This document shows positions 17,157-26,892 of a stretch of 64,000 bases of DNA, piece by piece. Each line of letters starts with the position of its first letter. Position 1 is the first letter of the stretch. Below the pieces are notes generated by a model. It saw only the letters and a list, made by a program, of their open reading frames with translations. It made no database searches and was not told the origin of the DNA. Location of the stretch: positions 34,693-98,692 of the forward strand of contig QFQQ01000015.1 of the NCBI GenBank assembly GCA_003243445.1, given 5' to 3'. The stretch comes from Citrobacter freundii (GTDB taxonomy: Bacteria > Bacteroidota > Bacteroidia > Chitinophagales > Chitinophagaceae). Position numbers and translations under genes: made by a program.

Positions 17157-18290
17157 TTAATGCAACACTTCCGGAGACACCAGCACATAATCATATTTTT
17201 CGATCAGGGCATACGTATCTCTGTTCAGCGTATTATCGTAATTCAACCTGCTTCGTAAAGAGCGGATATCCACGAGCACCCATTTTGATCGATCATACAA
17301 TTGAGAGAAGACTTTTGGGTTTTCATTCTGTTCAGCATAGAGATCGTCAACCAGCACGCCTTTTTCAGTAGTATATCTTGCCATGATATAGACGTTGGTG
17401 AAGTTACTGTTGTTTCGCTGTGAAAGCTCGTAAATGGCATTGCCTATATCGTACAGGTTGGTCTGCAGATTGATTCCTTTTGCAAGGTGATTGCCTCCCA
17501 TTTTGAAGAAGACCTTACTGCCTTTGGCATTGTCGTAATAACGAAAGAAATTTCTTTTCATCAGGCTTGCCCTGCCTTCGTTATCGTTATCGCGGTAGAT
17601 CTCTTTGGAAATCTCTATATCGTTCAGCATGGCTTTTAGCTTTTTCTGCCGGACGATCTTGCCCAGGCTGTCCAGAAGCTTTGTGTCGGGATACCACCAT
17701 CTTGCCAGCAGGCTATCCACCACCGGTTTGAATCTTGTCTTTACTTTATTCGACTGGGCATTGAACGCTTTCGTGATGCCATAAGAAAAAGCCATTTGAA
17801 ACTCCTGGTCGATACCCCAGATCTTGTAGCGCAAACGGTCAGCGGCGAGCAGGATCTGCGCATCTTCCTTTGACCGGAAGAACGGTATCGTTCCGATACC
17901 GGGATATCCTTCTTTAAAGATCTTTTCAAGCGTATCCGCCGGGCTGCTGGTTCGGGAGATCCGCATTAATTCACTTGCGATGAAGGGGCTTGTTTCCACG
18001 CAGAGGGTCTCATAACCATGTTTGCCCGCCGCTTCCATTGCAAAGGCAGTCAGCCGGGAGAGCAGGGGAGAATTATGGTATTCGCCCCAGGCAACAAACT
18101 CGTTTTTCGCAAACAACGCTGTTAACGTATCCCAGGCGCTGCCGGCAGGCCGGTCGCCCTCGAAACTGAAATAGGAGGTATGGGCAGCAATGCATTTATT
18201 GAGATTATCCAGATCGCCTGGCTTTTGCTTTGATTGCGCGTGGCTGCATACGAATGTAAAGAAGAATAATACCGCTAGTAAATTTCTCAT
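17157..18290 (-). CDS. Secreted Tiki/ChaN/erythromycin-esterase-like protein
   Basis: Start chosen at the ATG giving MRNLLAVLFFFTFVCSHAQ, a signal peptide; 16 upstream codons of the open frame are ignored. The 377-residue product has EFVAWGEYHNSPLLSR, YETLCVETSPF and VFFKMGGNHLAKG, an arrangement of a G-E-x-H/N motif followed by an E and a distal G-x-N-H that recalls the EreA/ChaN/TraB (Tiki) superfamily of metal- or haem-linked hydrolases. The canonical GE.H is GEYHN here. Whether it is a hydrolase, a protease or a binding protein is not decidable. Periplasmic or outer-membrane; single gene. Confidence 0.6.
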   Translation of the reverse strand: MRNLLAVLFFFTFVCSHAQSKQKPGDLDNLNKCIAAHTSYFSFEGDRPAGSAWDTLTALFAKNEFVAWGEYHNSPLLSRLTAFAMEAAGKHGYETLCVETSPFIASELMRISRTSSPADTLEKIFKEGYPGIGTIPFFRSKEDAQILLAADRLRYKIWGIDQEFQMAFSYGITKAFNAQSNKVKTRFKPVVDSLLARWWYPDTKLLDSLGKIVRQKKLKAMLNDIEISKEIYRDNDNEGRASLMKRNFFRYYDNAKGSKVFFKMGGNHLAKGINLQTNLYDIGNAIYELSQRNNSNFTNVYIMARYTTEKGVLVDDLYAEQNENPKVFSQLYDRSKWVLVDIRSLRSRLNYDNTLNRDTYALIEKYDYVLVSPEVLH

Positions 18291-18532
18291 TTTTATTAAT
18301 TGAATGGTAAAAGATGAGGTGAGTTGTAGACACGGCAAAAATCTCCCGGATCAGCGCGCCGGGGAATTTTATTATGCAAACGCTTCTGAATATTATGCGA
18401 ACAACGGATGACGAAACCGGTCTCCGTTAGTATAGTGTGGAGCATGATTCGGATAGCTGTTCCCGTCGTTTATATAAAAAACCTGCGAAAGCCATACACA
18501 TCTCTATATTTGGTCCGCAAATCAGCAGATTC

Positions 18533-19546
18533 ATGATGAAAAAAAGCAGACTTGTTTTATACTACTTACTGGCATGGATCTGCCTGGCGGCCTATTTGTA
18601 TATAGATAATGTGGCCAATAAAAGAGGACCTCAGCCTTATGTCTGGTCAAATCTTTGCGCAAGTTTTATTGAGTTCAGTTTTTGTTTCTTTGTCGTTTAC
18701 CCGCACCTGCTTCGCCGGAAAAAGATCCATCTTTTCATTGCGGGGCTCATTATAGCGGAGGCATTATTCGTGGGATCCCGGTACTTTATTGAAGAGGTGC
18801 TGTATTTGTGGATACTCGGCTATGGCAACTATGATCCTGGAGTAAAAATGCTTCATTACATTGGTGACAACTGGTGGCGGGCTTTGCAACCGGTCATATT
18901 CAGTTTTATCGCATGGGCGCTGCTGGAAACTTTTAGACGGGAACGGGAGACCGAACAATTAAAAAAGGAAAGGATACAAGCCGAATTGCTATTTCTCAAA
19001 ACACAGATCAATCCGCATTTCCTGTACAATACGCTTAACTATATGTATTCGATGGCCTACCCGGTTTCGGATGCGTTAGCGCAAGCTATTGTCAAGTTAT
19101 CAAACCTGATGCGGTATATGCTGCACAATAGTAGTGATGGAATGATCGATGGGCAATTAGAGATTGACTATCTTCATAATTATATAGAGATCTACAAGCT
19201 GCGTTTCCAGGAGCAATTCTTTGTAAACTTCCATGTCGAAGGCGGGTTCACGGGAAAACGGGTGGCTTCACTTATTTTGATCCCCTTTGTGGAGAATGCA
19301 TTCAAACATGGAATTTTGGATGATGAGCAAAAGCCGGTGGAGATTGTGGTGAACATAAACAGCGACAAGCTGTTTTTCCGGGTGGTGAATCATATCCGTT
19401 ATGGCGATAAAGACAGCTCCAGCGGAATCGGCCTGAACAATATCAGGCGGCGTTTGCAACTGATTTACCCTGACGCGCATGAACTGAGGATTGAGCAGGA
19501 AGATGATACTATTTATAAAGCAACTTTAACGATCAGCCTGGCCTGA
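18533..19546 (+). CDS. LytS/YehU-type sensor histidine kinase
   Basis: Start placed at ATG 18533 (MMKKSRLVL); a GTG 32 codons upstream gives no extra domain. 337 residues with four membrane helices in the first 135 residues, a short linker coiled coil (RETEQLKKERIQAE), then the His_kinase domain with LKTQINPHFLYNTLNYMYS; the phosphorylated His is about residue 162. The ATP-binding part has LIPFVENAFKHGI and GIGLNNIRRRLQL. There is no distinct extracellular sensor. It is followed 29 bp later by a LytTR regulator and forms a classical Bacteroidota LytS/LytR pair. Confidence 0.9.
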   Translation: MMKKSRLVLYYLLAWICLAAYLYIDNVANKRGPQPYVWSNLCASFIEFSFCFFVVYPHLLRRKKIHLFIAGLIIAEALFVGSRYFIEEVLYLWILGYGNYDPGVKMLHYIGDNWWRALQPVIFSFIAWALLETFRRERETEQLKKERIQAELLFLKTQINPHFLYNTLNYMYSMAYPVSDALAQAIVKLSNLMRYMLHNSSDGMIDGQLEIDYLHNYIEIYKLRFQEQFFVNFHVEGGFTGKRVASLILIPFVENAFKHGILDDEQKPVEIVVNINSDKLFFRVVNHIRYGDKDSSSGIGLNNIRRRLQLIYPDAHELRIEQEDDTIYKATLTISLA

Positions 19547-19575
19547 CAATTTAATCAACTTTTTATACTGCTGTT

Positions 19576-20283
19576 ATGATCCGTTGTCTCGCTGTTGATG
19601 ATGAAGCATACGCGACCAGAATGATCGGTGATTTTATCGCTAAGGTGCCGTACTTCGAGTTGGCCGGCGTTACGAATAATGCCATTGATGCATTGGACAG
19701 GGTGCGGGCAGGGGAGATCGACCTTGTTTTTCTGGATATCAGGATGCCGCAACTGACCGGGCTCGATTTTTTAAAACTGTGCGGGAACAAATGCAAAGTG
19801 ATCCTGACGACCGCTTATGCGGAATATGCGCTGGATGGATTTGAATACAACGTAATAGATTACCTCGTAAAACCAATAGCGTTTGATCGCTTTTTCAAAG
19901 CTGCTGAAAAGGCTTTGGAAGTGATCAAACCTGCTAATAGCTCTGTCGCAATCCCGCAAGTTGAAACAAAGGATTACCTGTTTGTAAAGGGTGACAGTAA
20001 AAGTAAATTCATTAAAGTCAATTTTGACGAGATCTTATACATCGAAGGATTGAAAAATTATGTTTCGATCTTCACCATCTCGCAAAAGATCGTCACGTAC
20101 CAGTCGCTTCGTGAACTGGAAGAGATCCTGCCTGGCTCATTTAGCCGGATCCACAAATCCTATATCGTGTCCATCGATAAGATCCGGATGATAGATGGGT
20201 ATATGTTGTATATCGGGGAAAAGGCGATCCCGGTCGGAAATAGTTACAGGGATGAGTTTATGAAACAGATCCGGAAGGGATAG
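19576..20283 (+). CDS. LytTR-family response regulator
   Basis: 235 residues. Receiver domain at residues 1-120 with CLAVDDEAY, the phosphorylation site Asp54 in VFLDIRMPQL and Lys in YLVKPIAFDR. The C-terminal LytTR DNA-binding domain (about 130-232) has DYLFVKGDSKSKFIKV, ILYIEGLKNYVSIFT and SFSRIHKSYIVSIDKI. It acts with the kinase just upstream. The gene for a membrane metalloprotease lies about 260 bp downstream on the same strand and is a possible target by position only. Confidence 0.92.
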   Translation: MIRCLAVDDEAYATRMIGDFIAKVPYFELAGVTNNAIDALDRVRAGEIDLVFLDIRMPQLTGLDFLKLCGNKCKVILTTAYAEYALDGFEYNVIDYLVKPIAFDRFFKAAEKALEVIKPANSSVAIPQVETKDYLFVKGDSKSKFIKVNFDEILYIEGLKNYVSIFTISQKIVTYQSLRELEEILPGSFSRIHKSYIVSIDKIRMIDGYMLYIGEKAIPVGNSYRDEFMKQIRKG

Positions 20284-20544
20284 TTGTCAGCTTATTTGTT
20301 AGTTAAGCGATGCCGTATCCTGACATGGAAGTTGTGTTACCGACAGATACGGTCAAAAAAATCAGGTTATGTAAAAAACTTAGACGGCAAATTGTTACTT
20401 TGTAGTGGGTGCCGCCGTTTAACAGAATAGCTGAGCGGTTGCCGACCCGATCTCAGGTAACCAGGCTTATAAAGCTGCGGTTCGCAGGGCATTTATAATG
20501 GAATAAGGGATAAGTACGGATGAGCATCAGTAAAATAGACAGGA

Positions 20545-21135
20545 ATGATAAAACCAGGAATTGATTTTAAAGCAGAAGCAAAGAGCTGGGGACTTTACTT
20601 CACCACAATATTATGCTCTATCTTTATTCATGAATTAGGACACTGTATGGTCGCATGGATCAATGGATTTTCAGCGATCCCTACGCCTGCCAAAGCATAT
20701 TTAACAACATCCATCCCGCCACACCTGATGAATTATTTCTCGCTTGGCGGAATACTTGGTTCCATAATATTTACACTCACTATTTTTCCGGTTTACCTGT
20801 TTTCTTCCTATAAATTCAAGTCGGCCCTGCTGGCTGGCGCTATAGCCATGCCGGCAATTTATTCATTGAGGTTGCTCTTGCAAGGCCGTGGACATGACGG
20901 AACTGAATTTCAGCAGGCACAGGCAGCATTGGGCTTTAATTACTCCGGGCATTTTTTAGATGGCCTGTTCCTCGTATTGTTCATATTGGGAACTGCACTA
21001 TGGATCTTCAAAGGAAAACCTACATACAAGATAGCGGGACGGCTATTATTGGGCGCAGTCTTAACGGTGGTTTTTGTTGTGTGGGTACAAAATATTAACA
21101 ACGCGATCTTTGATCCGCTTTTCCGCCGGGACTGA
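20545..21135 (+). CDS. Integral membrane HELGH protein (M50-like)
   Basis: A 196-residue protein with about five membrane helices. The first helix holds FIHELGHCMVAW, an HExxH zinc motif inside the membrane as in site-2-protease-like (M50) enzymes; the third zinc ligand, usually a distal Asp in a later helix, is not obvious (a HDG at about residue 117 is a candidate). It may be a membrane protease or a non-proteolytic relative. Start ATG directly after a GACAGGA-like sequence. The region before it (20284-20544) holds no gene. Confidence 0.7.
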   Translation: MIKPGIDFKAEAKSWGLYFTTILCSIFIHELGHCMVAWINGFSAIPTPAKAYLTTSIPPHLMNYFSLGGILGSIIFTLTIFPVYLFSSYKFKSALLAGAIAMPAIYSLRLLLQGRGHDGTEFQQAQAALGFNYSGHFLDGLFLVLFILGTALWIFKGKPTYKIAGRLLLGAVLTVVFVVWVQNINNAIFDPLFRRD

Positions 21136-21144
21136 AAGCTCTTA

Positions 21145-21216
21145 GAATTAAAGGCAATGTCGTTTAGTTAAGTCTTCGGCGGTTTGTCCTTGACTAAACG
21201 ACATTGGAATTAAAGG
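21145..21216. mobile_element. 52-bp palindromic mini-element with 10-bp flanking duplication
   Basis: The core (21155-21206) begins CAATGTCGTTTAGTTAAG and ends with its near-perfect inverted complement CTTGACTAAACGACATTG, around a 16-nt centre. Immediately outside on both sides is GAATTAAAGG (21145-21154 and 21207-21216), the form of a target-site duplication. The ends match the outer ends of the family 2 element at 58805-59146. It also could form a hairpin between the protease gene and the glycosidase. Confidence 0.75.
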
Positions 21217-21305
21217 ATTGTTCATGCTAACTGAGTTTGCTCCGCAATTCTTAGTGTGGCAAACCGGGGCAAGTAACATCGCCTTGTTCTATCTATTAAT
21301 TATAT

Positions 21306-22685
21306 TCACTCAGTGACTACGGTCTTCTTTTCCAACCAGGCGATCATATTGATCACCAGATAATTCCAGTTCTGAAAACCTTTATTCAGTACAGGCGTGC
21401 CCTGCTCCGGTTCATAGTATTCATGCAATGCACCATTCTTTTCAAAGTCGCGGCCGAAAAGACGGATCGTTTTAAAGGCAAGATCTTTTGCTTCCTTATC
21501 AAAGCGATAATTTTTTAGACCTTCATACACCAGGTAATTGCTGATTCCCCAAACGGGCCCGAGCCAGTTAGATGGGTTACCCGAAGCGCGGACACTGTAC
21601 ATCTTCTCCATTTTTGAAAGCGTACGAACCCCATAGGTAGCTGCAAAGGTTTTTTCATTGTTGAAATGTTCGGTTACCATCCTGCGGGCCTGTTCCGGCG
21701 TAGCGATATCGGCCCACATGGCCAGAAAGCCAGACCATACACCAAGCCTTTGTATCAGTGCATCATAATTCCGCGGAAAGCCGCTGTGCAGCGAAAACTT
21801 AATACCGAGATTTACTTCAGGTTTGCTTGTTACCGGCAGAAGATTGATATCAACCGAGTAGAAAAACCCATCCCGCTCATCCCAGCAATGTTCCTGGATC
21901 GCCGTCTTGAGTTCATCAGCCATTTTATCGTATTCACGACCGATTTCACTGAGTTGTAAACGTCCGGCCAGGTAAACCATTGCCTTTAGTTCCTTATACA
22001 TAAAGCAATTCAACAGAATTGATGCGGAGCTTCCGGCGGGGCGATAATAAGTGCTTGGATCATTATCCACTCCGATGGCAAGATCATTCTGCCAGTAGTA
22101 CAACCCCGTCGCTTTATGTTTATGAAATGCTTCATAGTTGTTCATGAATGATTGCAGGAGATTGAATTTCTCGCGCAACCATTCCGCATCACCTTTTTGC
22201 TGCCGTGTGATAAATGCAGCATGCTGTGCCAGTACAGGTTTATGCATGTTTGCTTTATAAATATCCGGCGGCATTTCTCCCCGCGGGTTTGAATTCTGCC
22301 AGATGACGATAGGAATATAGCCATCGCTTCCCGCATACTTCAGAAAGTTGAGTACACAACCTTGCTCATATGCCAGCAGCTCTTTTACGTCTTCTGCATT
22401 TCCCTGGTCAGTGATGATTTGCCGGAGTGCAATATTGGTAAGCCAGGAATCCCAATCCCAGAGATCTTTTGCATACGCATCGCTGCCTGGTGTGATAAAA
22501 GGATAGGAGAGAGAACCCCCCGCAGGTTTCAGCATGCCTTTGTAATCTTTATAAACATGTTGTTTGATCAGCTCTTTATATTTGATGATATCGGCCGGCA
22601 ATTGAGCGTGGAGCTGAATTGAAAAATTCAATCCAGCGCATAACACTACGACCCGAAATAAATTTCTGTGTTGTAAAGAAGTCAT
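21306..22685 (-). CDS. GH63/MGH1-like (trehalase-clan) glycoside hydrolase
   Basis: A 459-residue secreted protein, signal peptide ending near LHAQ. It is an (alpha/alpha)6 barrel: LWDWDSWLTNIAL, GYIPIVIWQN, IGVDNDPSTYY and LHEYYEPEQGTPV. In this clan (GH63, GH37, mannosylglycerate hydrolase MGH1) the Asp of GxDNxP (about residue 207) is the general acid and the Glu near the end (HEYYEPE, about 422) the base. It would cleave an alpha-linked sugar from a plant oligosaccharide. Last gene of PUL 1, 9 bp after the SGNH gene, so part of the same transcript. Confidence 0.8.
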   Translation of the reverse strand: MTSLQHRNLFRVVVLCAGLNFSIQLHAQLPADIIKYKELIKQHVYKDYKGMLKPAGGSLSYPFITPGSDAYAKDLWDWDSWLTNIALRQIITDQGNAEDVKELLAYEQGCVLNFLKYAGSDGYIPIVIWQNSNPRGEMPPDIYKANMHKPVLAQHAAFITRQQKGDAEWLREKFNLLQSFMNNYEAFHKHKATGLYYWQNDLAIGVDNDPSTYYRPAGSSASILLNCFMYKELKAMVYLAGRLQLSEIGREYDKMADELKTAIQEHCWDERDGFFYSVDINLLPVTSKPEVNLGIKFSLHSGFPRNYDALIQRLGVWSGFLAMWADIATPEQARRMVTEHFNNEKTFAATYGVRTLSKMEKMYSVRASGNPSNWLGPVWGISNYLVYEGLKNYRFDKEAKDLAFKTIRLFGRDFEKNGALHEYYEPEQGTPVLNKGFQNWNYLVINMIAWLEKKTVVTE

Positions 22686-22694
22686 TCCTTTAAT

Positions 22695-23366
22695 TTAAAA
22701 GTATTTACTGATCGTCTGCCAGATCGATTCGGCAATCAGTCGCATGCCTTTGTCGGACGGATGAGAGGCGACGCCTTCGTGAGCAAATTGCCCGATAGCC
22801 ATATTTGTTTTATCTGCGGATAAACCCGATATCGATACAAAATCATAGCCGCGTTCCTTGGCGAGATCTTTAACGATGGTGTTTACATGATGATTTGTCC
22901 AGAAGCCATCCACCAGTATCTTGATCGCTTTATTTTCAGGATCGAGATAGTCGATCAGCTTTTTGTAATAACCTGCAAAGTTGTTGGAGAGAGCTGTGCT
23001 GTCTTTTACATTTTCGGAGATCTTTATGATCAGCATGTCGGGTTTCATATCACGGAATGGCTTCAATTGAGTCAGATCATAGGTGGTGTAATAGTTTTCA
23101 AACACCGATATGTTCTGACGTTTCACCTTTGTTCTTTTCCGTTCTTGATGTATGGCTCTTGTCAGTACGCTCACGAAATCGCTGTCGGGTACTGATGCCG
23201 CCATTCCCCAGTTTGCATTCCAGCCGATAGCGGGGCTGGGATCATGTGCAACGATGCTGTTTCCAAGTATCAGCACGTTCTTTATCTTTTTTCGTTTTAC
23301 CTGCTGCGCTTCTGAATAAGCGCAGCAGCATAAAACGATGAATGTGATCAGGATCTTTGTTTTCAT
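22695..23366 (-). CDS. Secreted SGNH/GDSL hydrolase
   Basis: A 223-residue protein with signal peptide MKTKILITFIVLCCCAYSEA. Block I reads VLILGNSIVAH, so the nucleophile Ser is at about residue 37. Block V has a His at about residue 202 in ASHPSDKG; the usual Asp three residues before His is replaced by Glu/Ala (EGVASH), which weakens the catalytic triad but is tolerated in some members. In glycan loci such enzymes often remove acetyl or other ester groups, here probably from the same polysaccharide the neighbouring hydrolases attack. It is between the GH28-like and GH63-like genes. Confidence 0.75.
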   Translation of the reverse strand: MKTKILITFIVLCCCAYSEAQQVKRKKIKNVLILGNSIVAHDPSPAIGWNANWGMAASVPDSDFVSVLTRAIHQERKRTKVKRQNISVFENYYTTYDLTQLKPFRDMKPDMLIIKISENVKDSTALSNNFAGYYKKLIDYLDPENKAIKILVDGFWTNHHVNTIVKDLAKERGYDFVSISGLSADKTNMAIGQFAHEGVASHPSDKGMRLIAESIWQTISKYF

Positions 23367-23390
23367 TATTGCTCTTTGGTGATCTTTTGT

Positions 23391-26300
23391 TTATTGATTT
23401 GCCTTGAGGATCCTGTGGATATAGTATCCCTGGCCGGATGAACGAAGAGACAGGATATACATACCCGGAGTCAGTGTGCTTATCTCAATTGAATTATTTC
23501 CTCCTCTCAGACGCCCCTGTTTGATCGTTGCTCCCTGTAGATTGATCAGTTGGTATGTCCATTCATTTTGATCTGATGGCATGTTGATCATAAGCCTGTC
23601 TGTAACGGGGTTAGGATACACATTTACCTGGAAAGGTTGTTCGTCGGTTGTCTTGATGTTTTCGGTGATCGGCTGAATGGCATTTTTTTGTACAACGCCA
23701 TTTCCGGCATAAAACTCAAACGCATCCCAGTCAGAATAGTAATCTGTTGAGGATGCATGCTTGTCGTTTCTCACGACGATCCGGAGGGTGTGTTCTCCAT
23801 TGGTCAGACCGGTTTTCTGATAACAAATTGCCTGGATCAGGTCGGTTGCGCTATAGGTGTCAGCGGTGCTGTCAAACACCCTGTCTATATAGATGTCGGC
23901 TTTTCCATGATCACTGCTTTTCTTGCCGATCCATCTTACGCCGGTTCCGGTGAATTTGAATTCGGCATAGCTGCCTGCTATATTGGAATAATGGGCGTCC
24001 TGCAGGTAATATCCCGAAACGGGAGTTGCAGGGCAATTGTAGTAGTACGTAGCGGTTGCATTATCATTTCGCCTGGACCAGCTTGATCCGGTTGAATCGT
24101 TGTACACTTCCATTTCAAGTACAGCATATCCCCAACTGCCGCCGGCATCCAATACACAGGCTGTTGGGTTTAACCGCAGATAACGATAAGCGGGTTTGCC
24201 GAAGCCGTTGTATGTCTTGGTGCCGCCCGTTCCCGCCGTTTCATTGATCAATGACTGCCATGTATAGCGGTCGTCTGATCCTTCAATGGTATATACAGAT
24301 GCATAGTTGGTGGTGCCGGATTTGAACACAATGCGGTTGAATGCTTTCACTGCGCCAAGATCGATCGTCAGTTTCCACGGTGTTGTTCTGGAGCTCGCCT
24401 GCGCGTATGTGCCGTCATTTCCATCATTGGTCTTATCCGCGTTGTAACCGGTATACATTTCCTGGTCGGAGAGAACTGCTCTGTTCAATGCGAGATTGGC
24501 GGTGTTTGGTGCTGTTGCCGAATCGTTGTAAATCTCGAAATCGAGAATGGTGTGACCCCAGTCACCCGGACTTAATACCGCTGCTGTTGGATTCAGTCGC
24601 ACATACCGGTATGTAGCGCTGCCAAAATTCTTGTATGTTTTGGTGAGACCGCTGCTCGCTGTTTCCGTTACGAATGTCGTCCAGGTGGAACCATTATTGG
24701 AGCCTTGTATTGTGTACTGCGAAGCATATTCACTGGCACCGGACTTGAAAACGATCCGGTTGAATTTTGTACTGCTGTCGAGATCAATGGTAAGTTTCCA
24801 GGGCGTAGTGCGTGAACTGCCTTGCGCGAAACCGGTGATCGTGCCATCAACAGCTTTGTCTGCACCATGACCGGTATACATTCCCTGGTCGGAAGTGGCG
24901 GTTTTGTTCAATGCAAGATTGTTCAATGCAGGTAAGGCTCCGTGGCTAATGTTCAGGTTGGATACATAGCTTTGAACATCGATGTTTCCGGATGTTGCAT
25001 CTGTTACAATAGCGCCTTCTCTTACATAGTTTACAAAATTGACGCCGTTCACATCATGCGTACCATCTACACCTTTCAACAGGGATGGTCTTTCATATTT
25101 ACCATTGTAGGTGAGATTGGATACGGTGATATTCCTGATCGATCCGGCATTTTCCCCGGTAAGACGTTCATCTGTTCTGAATTGAAAAATAGCGGAATTG
25201 CCGGCGGCTCTGAAAGAATCGATCCGGATATTGTCAAATACTACATCAGAGATCTGGTTGCCGCCATTGGGCCAGAGTTTGAAGCAGCCATTGAATTTGT
25301 CGAGATCGTACACGCCTTGCTGGTTTACGATATCTATATTTTGAAAACTAAGTTTACTGATCGGCTGACCGCCGCTGCTGCCGCTCAACCCGATCAACGC
25401 GATATGTGCATCATCGCCAAAGAACACACTATTCTTAAAAGTGTTGTTATTACCCGCTGCATAATGATACATCACCAGCAGATCATCACAGGCCCGGAAG
25501 AATACATTGTCGACAATTCCATTGGTTGATCCACTGAAATGCACGCCGTCTGAATTTACATCACGGCCGAATAAATGAACACCTTTCACCACAGGTCTCG
25601 TGGAGAAGTTCATTACGATCGACCACATAGGTGGATCAAGGATCGTGATGCCTTCCACTCTGTTATCAGCACCACTGATCATCCAGATAGCGCCGGTGCG
25701 GCCTTCGCTCTGTGGTGTGGTGAGCGTATGCCGCAGATCGCTGCAGTCAAGCAGGCCCCTGCCTTTGATAGTGATACGATCCACTGCATCGCTCATGAAT
25801 GATCCTTTTACACTGGCTCCTCCGGGAATGTACACTGTCGTTCCTGTTTTACCGAGATAGAATGCTTCACCCGCATGCCAGTTGCCATAGGCTGTTGGCG
25901 AGATATAGGAAGAGATCGTGCTGCCATCAACAGCATATTCATAGCCAGGCATTGCTCCGCTGATCGCTTTGTTCAAAGCCAGGTTGACAGTTCCGCCAAC
26001 CGCGTAGACCATAAACTCATTGATCACGGAGGCGAATACATAAGATGAAGCAGCATTGTTACCCAGGAGTTTCAGACGGACATATCTCGCGCTAACAGCG
26101 GTAAAAGTTTGAGTGATCGTTCCGGTAGCCGTATTGCCTGTGCCGTCATAGGCTGTTGTGTAAGCATCTCCCGCATTTAATTTTGTTTCCACCACGTATT
26201 TTACTTTTCCGGCATTGCTCTGATAGCTGCCCTGGTTCAGTCCGATCTTATTGATGGAATAGCTGGCACCCAGGTCAAGCTCCAGCCACAATCCGCTGGG

Positions 26301-26873
26301 AAGTGTATGCGCACCCGGTTTGAAATAGTACGTGTTCTTTCCCGCAGGTAATTCATAGGGTATCGGATCGCCAGGATTGATCGCATATACATTTGCTGCG
26401 CTCACAGATGGTGCATCCGTTTCAGGAAGATTTGTATTGATATGGAGCACTTCTGTTTCCCAGTCATTATTGATCCGCACAATGATCTTTCGCGGAGCAT
26501 TGGGGTCTTGCGTTACAGGAAACGTAAGCGTGCTGCCGCTTTGTGTGGCATTGATGCCGTATGACCATGGCCTGATATCGTATGACGAAACAGTGCCGCC
26601 ATTGTACGTAACCTTTATTTCCACTGATCCGGAAAAGTCAAAATTGACCATAGATGAATTATTGACCGCCCCACTCTGATGGCCCACTTTTACATTGTAT
26701 TCGAAGAGGTCAGTCCAGGAAGCATCTCCCTGTTTCCGCACCTGAACCGTGAATTTTGTATTGGCCGTGGTACCAGATGGTGGACTCCAGACATTCAGTA
26801 CGTTCTGTGCCGTTGCGATCATGTTGCAAAAGCAACAGGCAAGCACAAGCATAACAAGGTAGTTTTTCCGCAT
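23391..26873 (-). CDS. GH28-like beta-helix glycosidase with discoidin domains and T9SS tail
   Basis: Start set at the ATG giving MRKNYLVMLVLACCFC (signal peptide). 1160 residues: beta-rich region with a discoidin-like part at about 200-305; parallel beta-helix core (about 330-640) with NSDGVHFSG at about 440 and RACDDLLVMYH at about 461, matching the paired Asp motifs of GH28; two full F5/8 discoidin (CBM32-like) domains (about 653-790 and 795-930); another carbohydrate-binding sandwich (about 935-1060); and a T9SS sorting domain starting VNVYPNPVTDR (about 1083). The GH28 G-H-G motif is not evident, so GH49 or a related family is possible. It is the surface-displayed enzyme of PUL 1. Confidence 0.78.
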   Translation of the reverse strand: MRKNYLVMLVLACCFCNMIATAQNVLNVWSPPSGTTANTKFTVQVRKQGDASWTDLFEYNVKVGHQSGAVNNSSMVNFDFSGSVEIKVTYNGGTVSSYDIRPWSYGINATQSGSTLTFPVTQDPNAPRKIIVRINNDWETEVLHINTNLPETDAPSVSAANVYAINPGDPIPYELPAGKNTYYFKPGAHTLPSGLWLELDLGASYSINKIGLNQGSYQSNAGKVKYVVETKLNAGDAYTTAYDGTGNTATGTITQTFTAVSARYVRLKLLGNNAASSYVFASVINEFMVYAVGGTVNLALNKAISGAMPGYEYAVDGSTISSYISPTAYGNWHAGEAFYLGKTGTTVYIPGGASVKGSFMSDAVDRITIKGRGLLDCSDLRHTLTTPQSEGRTGAIWMISGADNRVEGITILDPPMWSIVMNFSTRPVVKGVHLFGRDVNSDGVHFSGSTNGIVDNVFFRACDDLLVMYHYAAGNNNTFKNSVFFGDDAHIALIGLSGSSGGQPISKLSFQNIDIVNQQGVYDLDKFNGCFKLWPNGGNQISDVVFDNIRIDSFRAAGNSAIFQFRTDERLTGENAGSIRNITVSNLTYNGKYERPSLLKGVDGTHDVNGVNFVNYVREGAIVTDATSGNIDVQSYVSNLNISHGALPALNNLALNKTATSDQGMYTGHGADKAVDGTITGFAQGSSRTTPWKLTIDLDSSTKFNRIVFKSGASEYASQYTIQGSNNGSTWTTFVTETASSGLTKTYKNFGSATYRYVRLNPTAAVLSPGDWGHTILDFEIYNDSATAPNTANLALNRAVLSDQEMYTGYNADKTNDGNDGTYAQASSRTTPWKLTIDLGAVKAFNRIVFKSGTTNYASVYTIEGSDDRYTWQSLINETAGTGGTKTYNGFGKPAYRYLRLNPTACVLDAGGSWGYAVLEMEVYNDSTGSSWSRRNDNATATYYYNCPATPVSGYYLQDAHYSNIAGSYAEFKFTGTGVRWIGKKSSDHGKADIYIDRVFDSTADTYSATDLIQAICYQKTGLTNGEHTLRIVVRNDKHASSTDYYSDWDAFEFYAGNGVVQKNAIQPITENIKTTDEQPFQVNVYPNPVTDRLMINMPSDQNEWTYQLINLQGATIKQGRLRGGNNSIEISTLTPGMYILSLRSSGQGYYIHRILKANQ

Positions 26874-26892
26874 GGCAAATGGTATTTGATGA

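Noticed and set aside
18437..18532. GTG start 32 codons upstream for the LytS-type kinase
   Set aside because: The extension is polar, without similarity, and an ATG precedes the first membrane helix.
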